Source: Glossina fuscipes (Eukaryota > Arthropoda > Insecta > Diptera > Glossinidae). From it: a stretch of 64,000 nt of DNA. Below, piece by piece: positions 13,214 through 26,436 of this stretch. Location of the stretch: contig NW_023998417.1 in NCBI RefSeq assembly GCF_014805625.2, forward strand, positions 2,572,284-2,636,283, written 5' to 3'. Position 1 is the stretch's first letter. The number at the start of each line of letters is the position of its first letter. The translations under genes and the position numbers were made by a program. The notes beneath the pieces were generated by a model. That model saw only the letters and a list, made by a program, of their open reading frames with translations. It was not told the origin of the DNA and did not search any database.

Positions 13214-13765
13214 TATGCTACAACTGGAATTTTTCGATCAACATAATCCCTTTCAAAGCTGATACAAGCAGTCGAACGGTTCTCTAATATCTCGAGGTCT
13301 TTTTCGCAGAATGGTTTTTCAATACCATCAATATATGCTAAAGTTTCGCCACTGGCTTTATAATTAAATTCAATCTTACTTTATCTGGAGTATTTTTTTC
13401 AGATTTAGAAAAAAAATAGTAGTCGGTATGGCCATCATATATAGATCTAGGAGGATCGGTGGAATTTGGCATAAATGTTTTTCAATTGTGGCGATTGACT
13501 TACGGCACAGTCAGTTATCTCCTGCAGCTTCACTTTTTTATTAGCGAGAAGATTTCTTTGATGTTTTCTGGCGTAACTGTTCCCAAATTTGGACGGCCAC
13601 GTTCTACGAGCTTCTTTGCTAGTAGGGAACCCTGCTTAACTCACTTCAACCCAAAGCTGAGTTCTAATAGTATTTTTTCCTTGAAACGCAAATTTGAATT
13701 TTTCTTTAAAACTAACACGAGCGATATCATTAAAATTACTGCAACAAATTGACAAATGATCGAAA
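13214..13765 (-). pseudogene. Mariner-family transposase relic (internally deleted)
   Basis: A Tc1/mariner cut-and-paste transposase fossil read on the minus strand. The upstream part (about 13765 down to 13510) gives GRPNLGTVTPENIKEIFSLI and then, after a frameshift, KVKLQEITD. This is the typical mariner link between the two helix-turn-helix motifs. Downstream (about 13390 down to 13214) the frame gives EKPFCEKDLEILENRSTACI and then DYVDRK, which fits the mariner C-terminus (a K-L-x-x-R-W-x-x-C-I ... G-D-Y-V-E pattern). The catalytic middle, where the DDD residues would sit, is missing. Stops and frameshifts are present, so it cannot be active. Neither terminal inverted repeat was identified. 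Confidence 0.7.
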
Positions 13766-13769
13766 TGGC

Positions 13770-16700
13770 AAGAGATTTCCGGGCAGTGGTTGGCTTTGGG
13801 CTTTGGGCTTTGCTATTGCTATTGACCGAAGTATATAATGCTTAAACTTTCACCTAACCAAAGTGATCGTGTTTTGAAGGTTTTTGGAAAATTTTGGCGA
13901 TCTGAGAGTTGCCTATAGCTTTGTAAATTCTTAATCATTCATAAAGGTTCTATGGGAAAATGGTATTTCAAGGACTTAAGATTTGAGTTTGGCTTATGTT
14001 TTTACTTTATCAACTTAAACTTCTGCCACGACTTGTTTTTTTGCCTTTACTTTTGTTTTGAGGAAATTAATCCAACTTTTTTATTACATTGTTTCGTTCA
14101 GCAAGTAATTTTGCATTCATCTGGGTGTAGCGATATGATAATTGAAGTTCACAAATGTAAAGTGAAATTTGGAAACTTTTTTTTCCACTTTAAGTTCAAG
14201 TTCAAGTTCAATTTAAGTATACTTCGCTTATCTGTTTTATAAAACGGCTGCAGACGCAAGCAAGTTGTCGTGGAAGTTAATAAAAAATCCTTTAGCTTTT
14301 ACGTATTTGTTTTTCATCTATCACCAAAAGTGGAAATTGCACACCGTTTGTACGCAGATGTATTTGAATGGTCGATAAGCATTCATATACCTGATCAACT
14401 TGATTTTGATAGCTGCAGGCAACAAGCCTTTTTTACTTGTGTAAAATAATTGAAAATTTTTATTCGTGGGAAAGTAGTAAGACATATATAGTTATGTACC
14501 TTTAATTTCTTCCAAAACGTTGGTACGATTAATTACGAATTGAATGGAATAGATGTTCGACTTTCAACCATCCTACCAATATTTGTATCTAGCAAAGCTC
14601 AATTAAGATGTACGTTAAACTTTATGGCATGCATAGCATAAATGTTCCTTAACTGTTTTCGAGAACGATCCGAAATGGAGTGAATGAATCTTTTAATTTT
14701 CCAGCGATTTTTTTAGTAGTTAGCAAATGTAGGCTTGTAGACTCTTTATAAGAAAGATTAGGGCAATAAAGAAGCAGATCAACATTACTAAGACATTTCT
14801 AAATCTGAAACAGTTCAGTATATAGGAGGAGCTGTTCGTTCACCTTTTCTCTCTGCCCCCTATTTCTTACAAAAAAGGTTATATAAAGTACAGCTCTTGA
14901 TCAAAAAGTGCGAATCCTCTTATCTCGTAGATTGTAACAGAGATCTTTAATACTATTCCAGATCTTGTGTGTGTTTGTTGCAAACTATATGACAATATTA
15001 GCTTCTCTCTAGCGTTTAAGTTTAATGTAATATTAAAATAAATTATATTTTTATAATTTAATGGGTTTAAGTCACTTTATGAAAAGCACTTTGTTGACAC
15101 TTTCAAAAAAAAAAAAAATTGTATGAGAGTCACATTAAAAACAACAAAAGCGGCAACATTTTAACATAAAAAAAGTGTAAATATGTATGAGTGAAATGGT
15201 AACAGATATCACTCGCACAACTCTCGCTCCCTCCCCCCCAAGTACATAGTCTCTTTGAGAAAAGAAAACGACTTTGTGAATGCAAAGTATTTAGTTTCGA
15301 AAAAAGTAGAAAAAGACATGAGAACTTTAGGAAATGGGTTATGTTGATCTCGTTAGGTTGTTTATGTCTCAAAAGACAAGATCAGATAAACTTATGTCGA
15401 AGTAGATCGTTTCTTGGAATTGTTGTTGACACAGAAGTAGAATTCAGAAATCGAGAAAAAAAAAATATATATATATATAAAAAAACATGGATCACCAACT
15501 GATGATCTCTATCAAAATTTATGGTCAAACTTGTTTTTGGCCTTTTCATATTTATTGAAGTTGAAGTCATTGAAGTTGAAAGTGTATTTAAGTAGAGAAC
15601 TTGAAAAGTAAATAGCTTTAGAAGGTCACTAATAAATCGACCAAATGTGTCCAGGAATTTTTTCATTCGTTTTAATATAATTTTTATAATTTTTTTTTTT
15701 TCTCACAGGAACTAATAATATATGCAACGTGGCAAGAACGACCGGATTGTGTAGTAAATAACTGAAGGTAAGCGAGAAATGTAAAATTTTATGCTTTAAC
15801 TTTTCTTTAGTATAAAAATTTCACAAACTTTTCACTAAAATTTCAAAATAAACTGTCGATTACATTACACTTTGAATTTAAAAATTTTTCAGCTGTCATA
15901 CATATGCAAAAAAGTTCAAGAGAATTTACTCATATCATAAATATATTATTTTTATTCTCTACTGCACTGTGTAGACCTTGCTCGAGCAACTCACCTAAAG
16001 ACACTGACTTAAGATAGATATAAAGGACTCTTAATATTAGATTGGAAATGACTTTGCAAGACGCATGGGGTTCTTAAAGGCCTTGAAAACTGATATTGTG
16101 GACTCTCCTCTAACTCGTATCACTCATATAAGACGAATTCGCGTAGAGCTGTGGAAAAATTGCGACATTGCTCGTATAATACGATAAAGGAGGAGATAGA
16201 AAATATGTGAAGACAAAACATTTACTATTCAACGGTCATTAAATTTTTCTCATGTAGACTCTTAAGTCTGGTTATGATTAAAAAAAAAAAAGAAGAGTTA
16301 TTTTAAATACAATAAGTAAGTTAATCACTTTGGGTTATGAACGGCTCGTGTATTTATATAATCTAAGTGGCGCGTACAAGACGGATTCATATAACAGCCG
16401 CAGACTAGTCTACTGTACGTACATATATTTCGCATTAATAAATAATCAAATGTAGCTTAATTTCTTAAAATGTCTACCTCACGGCCCTTACACATAAAAA
16501 TTTCAGCCCATTTTGTACGTCGATTATCTTCAAACAGAAGGAAAGCTAGCAAACTAGGTGAATTAGGTTACACTTGCTGCGCTTCGTTGATTCTGGCAAT
16601 GCCATATATCTTTGAAATAAAAGCAAAAGTTGATATTCATTATCTTATACTTTATGTAAGACTTTCGCTACCGCTTCCGCTGCTCTCAATCATTCTGAAT

Positions 16701-16865
16701 AAATAAAACAGCAAATAAGAAGCAAACTCTGCTTAATAATTATCTTTTATATAACCACAATCATTAAATAAGCATTAGAATTCGTAAAATGAATATGTAT
16801 ATTTGGCAAGCGGTTGATCCAGTGGAAAATTTCCCTCATTTAGTAGCTGAAATGAATGCAAATCA
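13770..16865. other. Non-coding stretch, no gene seen
   Basis: There is a short direct repeat TTTGGGC near 13795-13810, and AAGTTC units are tandem near 14190-14210. A and T tracts occur near 15106-15118, 15458-15486 and 15689-15701. Frames of 78-97 codons here are AT-driven. Nothing was recognised. Confidence 0.6.
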
Positions 16866-16867
16866 AT

Positions 16868-17325
16868 TTTCTCTTTATATCCATCACCGAAGGATGGGTA
16901 TTCACTTCACAAAGTATATATATTCTTGATCAATATTAAATCCTAAATCGCTTTAAGCATATCCGTTTGTCCGTCTGACCGTCTATCCGTCTGTTTAAAT
17001 ATTCTCTGTCCTCTGTCTGTTCTCCTGACCGCAAATATGACGCTTTCGACTTCAAATTTAGTAAAGACAGAGAGGAAGTCCTTGCACGCAGATTGGTATT
17101 GAAAATTCGTCAAACCGGTTACTCGGATACGCCTACAGCACCATGAGAATACTTCTGAATAAAAATTGGCTTTTTGCTCATTACTCATAAACAACGCACA
17201 GATAAATTAATAAACATTTGAAAGCATATTTTTTATAGCCGATGCTGTAGCATTTGTGCACAAAAATTGAAACCACACCTAACCAATATTATGGTGTATT
17301 AAAATTTAATTATTTTTTCAGTGCC
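16868..17325 (+). repeat. Dispersed repeat family A copy (left of a pair)
   Basis: It starts near ATCACCGAAGGATGGGTAT. It then has AAAGTATATATATTCTTGATCA at about 16912-16933, a core of repeated TCCGTCTG units near 16960-16995, and CCAATATTATGGTGTA near 17284-17299, the same motif seen at 11408-11423. It appears truncated before the terminal motif. Confidence 0.7.
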
Positions 17326-17327
17326 TT

Positions 17328-17695
17328 TACCCCTTAAAGTATATAGGTTCTTGGCCAGTTTTAAATCTTGAATGCACCTAAACATATCCGCCTATTGGTC
17401 CGTCCATCTGTCTGTTTGCGCAACTTTGTAGCGTTTGTAGCAAATATTCTCCCGTTAGCGCAAATAAAGATATCGTCTACAAATTTGCAAAAGAACTTGG
17501 ACTCGACCTAAACTTTTTAAAGGACACGCCTAAACGAAAAAAAAGTTTTATTTTGAAAATAGAAGAAAACAAATCCATATTATAGAGCTTGAGAATTTTG
17601 TTTTTTTTACTTCTTTTGACTTTTCTTGTGGTAAATTATGACGGGTATAGAAGATTCGTTCCCGACCGAATTTAATTCTCTTACTTGTTTCTACT
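17328..17695 (+). repeat. Dispersed repeat family A copy (right of a pair)
   Basis: A second copy in the same orientation directly after the first. The landmarks are AAAGTATATAGGTTCTTGG, ACATATCCGCCTATTGG with TCCGTCCATCTGTCTG near 17400-17415, and a clear terminal motif CCCGACCGAATTTAATTCTC with a TTACTTGTTT end near 17663-17692. The tandem arrangement could be an insertion of one copy next to another or an unequal exchange. Confidence 0.7.
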
Positions 17696-17699
17696 CAAA

Positions 17700-18214
17700 A
17701 CAAATTCTGAATAAGGTGTGTCTTGGGTTTACCGATACAAAGAAATGAATTAAAATTTGATTTTACAAGATAATCTCGAACAAAAAAAAAAAAAAAAAAA
17801 CATGTAATAATAATATTAAGTTAACGATTTCAAGCAAGTTAACTTATTTAGTTATCAGATATTATGATTCTTTCATTTTCAAATTGCTCTTAGCACTATG
17901 ATGGTGGCACATCCTCACATCTTACATTCTCCATTATGATTTTTCCATTGTTTTTCCGTAACAATAGAACCGTCACTAAAAGAAATGTAACTCATAAAGT
18001 AGCGGTCGAAACGTCATGCACTATTAAAAATATAAAAATCATCTTAAAAATCCTATGTATTGTCGACAATTACATGTCATTTTGCGAACTTATTGAGTAA
18101 GTGTGTCACGTTGAATTTAGTTAGCGAGTATTTCAAGTCCACACTGTAAAAGGGACAATGATTCCCTTTTTAAGAAATTATGAAAACTATATTTTCTCTT
18201 TCTGAAATTGTTAT

Positions 18215-18254
<40 letters not shown>

Positions 18255-20535
18255 CTCTTTTGCATTATTTTCTCGGATTGATAGATGACAGTAGCAATTC
18301 TAGTAAAATTAATTTTTAAAGCTAAACAAAAGCACGAAACTGTCATTTAATGTAAACAATGACAGAAAACTGTAGTATAATGAATATGTATATAAATATA
18401 TATATATATATATGTATGCATAAATGATAAATGACTTTTGATAAGCCTTTTTGTTGGAAATGAATGAATTTTATAAAATGAAAAAAAAAAAAAACAAAAT
18501 ACAAACGCAATCATTTCTCTGTTTCACTTGGAATAACTAGAATAAATGAGAATTTTAGGTAAATATTGTAATTAATTTTTTTCCGCTTCTCATTCATAAC
18601 AGAAGCAATAGTAGTTTTAGTTAAATCCGAAAATTCACCAATATTGCGCTACGGCAGACATCTTTTCTGATCCTTGTTTAAGTTATTGCATTGTTGAGTT
18701 AAGTGACCTGCTACATTCATCAAAAAGTCCTTATGGAAATGTGAGAGTTTATTGAGAGAACCTTGAAAGCTGAACTGAAAGTCATTAATAAATGAAAGTC
18801 GATTTATAAGATGTTCCACCACATGGGTAATGGGTAGTCGAAATTCCAGTTAAAAGGAGTATAGTTTTCTCATAGGTCTTCATAGCCTATATAAATGAAA
18901 GAGAAAGAATTTGATTTTTCCACTTAAAGGCTTTATGCGCTCTCAGCGTATAATTATATGCAAGTATAACGATAGGTCTGGGCGTTTATATTGTTCCCAA
19001 AGAGAGAATCACTAAGATAAGTAAAAGCCGCTCTATTTGGTTACATTTTTACTTTATATACTGTTTACAGTGCACATGATTTTCGTGATTGCAGCTCAGA
19101 GATAGAAGGATGAAGTTCTACGTAATAATTTGTATGAAATAATTCAAAAAATTTTTGTTGATTACATGAATAAACCAGAGGGATATTATATTAGATGTTT
19201 TTAAAAAATTTTAGAAATGGAATCACTTCACTAATTACTTGTCGATAGAAACACAAACACAAATTCCCGTCAAAATATATGAGTAATTCATTTACATTTT
19301 TACATATTTATTTAATGATATAGACACACACATATATGGATAGGCTTGCATTTTCGCATATGTAATATATATAAATATTCGAAGCACATACACAGGTACA
19401 AAGGTATCTATATGTTTTATATATGTATTTTAATTTTATTTATTTTGCAGTTGTTTATCTGTATAATTAAATTGTATAACGCGAACGTGTACGGATGAAT
19501 ATATGTTAATGTCTATAAAGCTAATAATTGAACAATGATTATCTTAATGGCCTTAAAATCGTAAATTATATATATTTTTTAATTCTACTATTAGCCATTT
19601 AGTTAACTGTGAAATTTTTATTTAAACAACAACTTTCAGGAATAAGATGCAAAGGTCAAATCATAGGTGAAATGTGAATGTGTGTGTATTAATATTTCGA
19701 TTAAAAATAAGAATAACCGATCCTATAATGTTGACCATGATTGTCTGAAAAGTTTTCGACTTTTATTTACCAGCATTCTATCCTTTCGATAGTTTTTTTG
19801 CATAAATCGATTTGTCAAGACTTGCAAAGTGTCGTTTAGTTTCCGTCACGGCGTCAAGGAGTCTTCATCGAATCACTTACAATGTGGACTCATCATTCAA
19901 AATGTATGAACTATTATTGAGCACTTATCAACTTACGCACAAACCGTTTACCTAATGTTTATAGCCAAGTACTGTCATCTTCTTATTCAGCTCGAAAAGC
20001 TTTCCAGGCAAATCACGTACATTTATGTATTGTATTTCACACATCAGTTGATAAGTTCCCAGCACGACATACACATGTTGTCGACCATTGCCGAATGTAT
20101 ATGATTTTTAAAAAGTACCAATTTTCAAACGAAATGCGTTCAAATTTTCGTGAAATTCAAAACAATTCCGATTCCTGCCTTTCAGATCATTCATCATCAG
20201 AATTATTTCTTAAGCTTTGATTAAAATTGGATTGGTTTAGTGAATTTTGTTTAGGCATTAAACTCGGTAAAGTTAACGTAGGTCGGAGGAAAATTGCATT
20301 TGAACAATTGTCCTTTGCTTCGTTCCGTCATTATGTTTTCGTACTACATATATATAGTTACATATCCATTTAAAATTCTACATAATTTTGTGCTAAGGCA
20401 TTACAAATGAACAAAGCGATAACTTATGATGTTAATCGCGTACGATCGTTGTTAGCAACAAATAGTTTGATCATATCTCACTTTTAACCTTCTTGAGATT
20501 TGTGGTATATCCAATCGATGATTATTGCATTTGTA
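17700..20535. other. AT-rich non-coding stretch with (TA)n tracts
   Basis: (TA)n tracts are at about 18219-18252 and 18386-18412. A region of more even composition at 19740-20330 contains no frame longer than about 50 codons and matches nothing I recognise. No gene is supported. Confidence 0.6.
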
Positions 20536-20539
20536 CTTG

Positions 20540-20905
20540 CTTCGGCTACATTTATTCAAAAAGGAAGCTCAAGAGAAGTGAGAAAGTATATATATTCTTG
20601 ATCAGAATAAAAATTTTCAATCGACTTGAGTACGCCAATTTGCCTGCCTGCTAGTTCGTTCGTCTGTCTGCTTACCTGTCCGTCCGTCCGTCCGTCCGTT
20701 CGTTCGTTCGTCCGCCCTTTAGTCCGTCGGTTTGATTGCCTTGCTGTGTATAATGTGTGCGTTAAACTTAATCATGGTTTCAAAAATGATGATATCGGCC
20801 TTAAAGTCGTGAACAACATCAAAAGTGTTGGCATGTAAAATGGACCAAATTTGTCAATGGTCAGGTCCATCGTGCAACAAAATGTAGGACCGCTTCAATT
20901 TTCAA
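20540..20905 (+). repeat. Dispersed repeat family A copy with expanded TCCG/TTCG core
   Basis: Landmarks are an AAGGAAGCTCAAGAG segment, AAAGTATATATATTCTTGATC, ATCGACTTGAGTACGCC, and then an unusually long core of TCCG and TTCG tetranucleotides at about 20676-20715. The core suggests local slippage expansion of the CCGT unit. The 70-codon frame over it is not a gene. Confidence 0.7.
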
Positions 20906-20959
20906 AAGAAAAAAAAAAAAAGTAATCTGTATGTTGCTCATTATTTATTTTATTATTTA

Positions 20960-22641
20960 AGTGCAACAATAAATAATTGCATATTCTGTTTTAAAATAAA
21001 AGTGTTGCTTACAAAAGATTCGACCATGCAAAACTATGTTTGTGTTTCTTTTGATTTAAACTTTTCGTAAGCATTCATTCGAAGATATTTTTTATTAAAA
21101 AATTTTACATTCTTATCATTGTCATAGATGCTAAGGATAAGGTATTCATTATTCAGCCCTTACCATTTATTATCATTTATTTAATTTATTAATGCTTCTG
21201 ATTTATGTTAATGTGCTGGCATTTTATAAATTAATTATTTATGTTTAATGCCAAAAAAAAAAAAAAACACTTAAATGCATTTAATTAATGTATTATCAAT
21301 TTATATTCATTATTAATTGCGTTATTATAATTATTATAATATTTATTTCTTGCTTTTTTTTTTTTTTTTTAGTCCAAATTATAAAAATTCATATTTCATA
21401 TACATATTTTATAAATTCCTTAACTCATTCATTAAATTTTTTTTCTCATTTATAGTTGCAGTCGGGGTTTAATGTGTTTAACAATAAAATCAACATTATC
21501 TAGCAATTATTGTCACAATACATATGTACATATATATTTAATTGCCATCACTGTCTTCTTAACTGTTAACAGTAGATATAGTTAATGATTCAAAGTCATT
21601 TGGCGATCAACAAATAAATACTAAATATATATATATATACATATATGCATAATATATACATATATATATGTATTTGTGGTGTATGTGTGTTAGTCACAAG
21701 AACCTTTAAATTTTATATCATAAGCTCTCAGGATAAGAAAAATAGTGTTCAGTTACACAATGCCCCCTACTTAGTCTCCTACCAAGCCGACTAACTAATT
21801 TCATATGCGATTATATTCATACTGAACGCTATTTACTGAGTATTGTTTTGCCAGGGAGCCCTCAAGCTCGATATTTTACTCTTATATCCAACTCGTTGCT
21901 ATTTTCGTACTGTATGCCGCATGGCACATGGTTTATATAGAAGAATTCTATTACCATTATTATTGTACCTTGCACTATATAGGTATAGGATTGAGCGATA
22001 AGGGATTTCATAAAATGATAATTTTTGGCAAAACGGTGCATGACACTTTTTTTTTAGGTTATTATGGTATAAATATATGTATACCAATCATCATTTATTA
22101 ATATGTTACATTGGCTTCGATTACATTCAGGAATGTACATAAAATATTACATATAACACAAGATATATGTATTTTCTCTTCACCAGCGCCAAGATTTGCA
22201 AGCTAATTAGGTATTCCGTCTGTCCGGTTCGTTAGTTTTTTATTACAAAGTTGAGTTAAACAATATTTTTGGTTCTTATTAAGCTTGGAAGTGGCACGAT
22301 TCGTTTGTTGATAAGGCCGAATGCAGATAAAAGATATAAAATTTTATACCTACCTTTTACTTTTAAGTCTAATAGTCTTTAAAATAGTTTCTTTTAGCAA
22401 AGGGCTAGTTTCTTACGCTAACTTTTTGCTTTACGGTTTCATTACTGGAACTATTAGCAAGCATTCAACATTTTCTGCGATCGCCTGATTAGCTTTTTAT
22501 TACTTTCCCAATGGATGACTTTACTGCACTACTTTCTCTTTTTGCTAATTATGGATAGCGTTTATGCTCGTTGATCTTGTTGACTTTTAAAATTTTTATA
22601 AGTTTATTTTTATTTTATATTAACTTTCTTCTCTCTTCTTA

Positions 22642-22672
<31 letters not shown>

Positions 22673-24750
22673 CTTTGGAAATATTTCATTTGTCATTAAT
22701 GACGTTTTCGTTGCTGCACATGGCTTCCAAGATGATTAATAACTTTTCGAGTTTTTGTATTCTTTGAAAACTATACGCGAAATATTTCTGAAGCGGATAT
22801 TAGAGATTTAAAAAAAATGCTTTAAACAACTCTTGCTCAACACAGATTGGAAACGCATATGCAACGCCAGTCAACTTAAATTCGTTAGTTTATTAAAAAC
22901 TGTTTTTTCACCCTAAGAGAGTAAAGTGAAAACCATGCAATCTGCTGGTCATACCTAATAATATATTATGAACGAATTTTAACAAGACCGCCTTAAGTTA
23001 AAGCGAGAAGAACGATAATACTCAACAAATAAAAAAATATTGCCAAAATTTTTTCTTAGTCTGGGACTTGACAGCAAATCGATAAATAGTTTTAGTGAAT
23101 TTTTTACACCAAGTGATTGACGAATGATTTTATTTTGAAATATATTTTTTGCGAGAACATATTGCTCCTGTTTCCATATTTGTTTTCTGGGCACTTACCT
23201 ACGTACCTACTCTTAGCAGCTTTACATTATAGCTTTTGCAATAGAGTGGAAGAATCCAACTTTACGCTATTTAGAAGAAGGAGAATATTCCTTGGGGCCT
23301 CTTATGCTTATTTTGGATTCTTTGAAAGAGAGCAAAAACTTTTCTTCTCTTATTTTTTTCTTCTTCTTTTCATTCTCTTAACGCAAGGTTTGTAAAATGA
23401 CTTCATGCTAACTTTTATGAAGTTTACTGTAGATGAACTCAAGGGGCAGGGTCAGTTTTAAATGACGATTGGCTATTCGACTGACTTCTTGACAACTCTG
23501 GGTACTCTGACTGCTTTCGCTTATATTGAGAACCAAGGCGTTCGGCTTTCATCATCCTACACTTAAGCCTTCATAGTCAGTTGCAGAATGAGCTTCTTAG
23601 ACTTTAAACTGAAATCAAGGTTTCAGCGCAGCTATACTGAGTACACGTAAAGTGTTGCAAATTTGTAATGAAAAAAAAAGAAAAAATGGCAACTTCAAGT
23701 CTAGACAGGATGAGTGTTTGAAATTCGACTTAATTGTTATAAAATATATAAATATTTTTTATATTATTTATTTTCATTTTTTCTTTTTATTATTATTATT
23801 ATTTGCAGAGTCATTTTGTTGTTTTGTGCGAGATAAATCTTGAACTTTTTGTTAGAATAATTTTTGCACACATTTGTTGTCATAATTAAAAGCATGCAAT
23901 AGATTCGTATATAATGAACAAAATGCTTCTTTCTTTTTTTTTTTTTTTATAACAATGCAAGCACGTATGATCTGAAAAAAGTAAATAAAATGAGAATGTG
24001 AAATGTAAGGAAGTGAAAAAGTTATACCTACAATTTATAATAAACTGTATAAGCAAGTTGAAAATATCAAATAGAAATATTATAGATAGAGACCGATAGA
24101 TATTTAAATTTATCGATAGTATAATGCTAATAAATAATCATTACAAGGGCATTTACGAAACTTTTTATGCAACGAAAACGAAACTTACTTTTTAGATGAG
24201 GAAGACGAAATTGTATATTAAATCTAGTTGAAGAACAGCAGCAGTGTTTTAGGCGCAATTACGGAAATTATTACATCTTACCCTTTATCGGTTTTCATCC
24301 CTTAGATCGTTCAGATTAAGCCAATTCCCGATGACACTTTAGAAGAACTATTGAAAAGCTCTTTGGAATTCTTTATTCGAATTCAAAAATGTCGCTATTT
24401 ACGACAGTGGACTGAAACAGACTACACTGCTTAGCTTAAAAAAGTTCCTTAGTCCCTGCTTGTTAAAGAAGGTTAATATTGAACCCGAATTTTATTTTCT
24501 GTACTGTAAATGATATTTCGATGTGAATATCGATAGGGTTAAGTCGTATCTTGTCATCACTCAAGAGCTCTTAGACGATTTAGTATGCAGGTGGGTGTGG
24601 GTATATGCTTACAACATATTACAAATCAATAGCGAAGACGATCAATGTCGTAAAATCGAAAACAATTGATTAGTTTGCGTCTTCACTAGCACTCTAAGAT
24701 CTCTAAGATCGTAATATACTTCTCATAAGATATTTTTTGATTATAAGAGC
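20960..24750. other. AT-rich non-coding stretch
   Basis: No gene is supported. 21100-21560 is very AT-rich with many TTAAT/TAAT-type words and few obvious tandem repeats, and could be a regulatory block. T tracts occur near 21354-21371, 22646-22662 and 23935-23948. An even-composition interval at 23395-23610 and another at 24240-24560 have no recognisable content. Confidence 0.6.
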
Positions 24751-24751
24751 G

Positions 24752-24770
24752 TCCTGAGAAGCGTATACGC
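24752..24770. repeat. Left copy of a 19-bp direct repeat flanking a family A element
   Basis: TCCTGAGAAGCGTATACGC occurs here and again, identically, at 25536-25554, on either side of the family A copy. It may be a target-site duplication or part of a duplicated segment. Confidence 0.8.
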
Positions 24771-24784
24771 CAATCTGAATATTG

Positions 24785-25535
24785 GTGGCCTGCACAACTT
24801 GTAGTCAGCTTGTGTGTAACACGCAAAAGGGCTTTTTTTTTAACCGATCGACTTAGAATCACAATCAGAATTGATCTACGCCTGTCTGGCCGTCCATCTA
24901 TTTGACGTCTGCATATGTAAATTGTTGTGTTCGAGCTACTGGTCGCAATTTTAGATATATGTTGATGTAGTGTGGTACAGTGACGTGTTTTGACCCTAGG
25001 GCGAACCTTATTAAAAATGGTTCGGATCGGTCCGCTTTTTCGACCACTCCTCATATAACGTACTATTGTGAAAACTCTTTATAAAGAAAAAAAATTGCAA
25101 TTTTGAAATCGTCTCGGCAAAAGTGGCTAAGTAGTAGTATTTCGGCATACTAAATTCTTATGAAAACTTTGCATCGCATGGGCCAATTTTTGAACTCCCT
25201 CTCATATAACGAAAACTGAAGTCTTACGACGAGGAGGAATAATTTTTAATACTTCATGATGAAAAAATATTCTAGTAGTAATTTAACTTAAAAAATTTAA
25301 CCGTACGAAATTTGAATCATTTCGGCCTATTTTTTGGATTCTATCCTAATAACGATTTTAACGAAAATTGATCCTTTGTAGAGTAGGAGAAAAGTCGAAG
25401 TTTTAATACGTGGTGATGAAACTTGACCCTTAATACCAAATTCATACAAAAATAAGAACTGCGTTAGACAATGTGGTGTAAGGTATTTCAAGGTCGGCTT
25501 TGTCTGACTATAATACTCTTAGTTGTTTTCGATCA
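24785..25535 (+). repeat. Dispersed repeat family A copy (long subtype)
   Basis: This copy aligns by eye along most of its length with the one at 42790-43470. Shared landmarks in order are a TGTAACAC segment, a CTGTCTGGCCGTCC core (about 24881-24894), GTCTGCATATGTAAATTGTT, GATCGCAATTTT-like, TGGTACAGTGACGTGT, GGTTCGGATCGGTCC (about 25018-25032), CTCATATAACG, and an end near GTCTGACTATAATACTCTTA. A 122-codon minus frame lies across it and is incidental. Confidence 0.75.
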
Positions 25536-25554
25536 TCCTGAGAAGCGTATACGC
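25536..25554. repeat. Right copy of a 19-bp direct repeat flanking a family A element
   Basis: Identical to 24752-24770. The element end (ACTCTTAGTTGTTTTCG) lies just to its left, so the spacing fits an insertion flanked by duplicated target DNA. Confidence 0.8.
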
Positions 25555-25559
25555 AATTG

Positions 25560-26385
25560 TTCGCTTATAGATTGAAATTATTCTGATCGATCATAAATAT
25601 TCATAATTAAAGCTAAGCTTTACTGATAGATTTCAACTAAATATACTTATTATGCTTAAAGTAAATTTTTGTATATTTATTTTATGTTTAATCGAAAAAG
25701 TTATCCTTTTCATAAAAATGTGCATTAGACATACGTCACTTACATATTCTTCACGAGGATGACTTTAGCAAAGATTTTAATGAACAAAGCGAAGAAGATA
25801 TGTTTCGTTTCATTTATTCTTGATTAGTTCACTATTTGATTGGCAAATATTTGGAAAATTCATTATTTGGGTTCAATGAAAGGCAGTTCAAATGACGGCA
25901 TTTTAAGTCAAATCTTTTTAATCAGAAATTTGGATTCGATTATATTTTAGACTCAAAAGACGCTCATAATTAATGAATAATCGCGTTAGTATTTATTACT
26001 GTTGGGTATCTAAGATTCGTTTTAGAGTACAAATACAAATTATTTGCATCATTATTTTAAAAAATTATTTGAATTTTATTTTCGCTTAATAGTTCGTCCT
26101 TAACAGAGATGTATCCTTGAACACAAAATTCAATACCTCTCGGTGCGCAAACTACTTTCCGCCTTTGTGCGTATTCATGTGCATGTATGTATCTATGTAT
26201 GTATGTATGTATGTATGTATATTATATGTATATATGTAAGGCAAACTTAATTCCTTTAGTTTTTAAAAGTTTCCCGTTATCCTTGTAAATTTATGTTTTT
26301 CCTTGGCTTACACAGTTTGCAAAAATGATTTCAATTACTTTCCACTGTAATGCTTGTTATACTTTGGATTTTAGCCAATATATTA

Positions 26386-26436
<51 letters not shown>

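Noticed and set aside
24686..25054. 122-codon minus-strand frame as a gene
   Set aside because: It lies over the 5' half of a family A repeat copy, and I see no domain in it.
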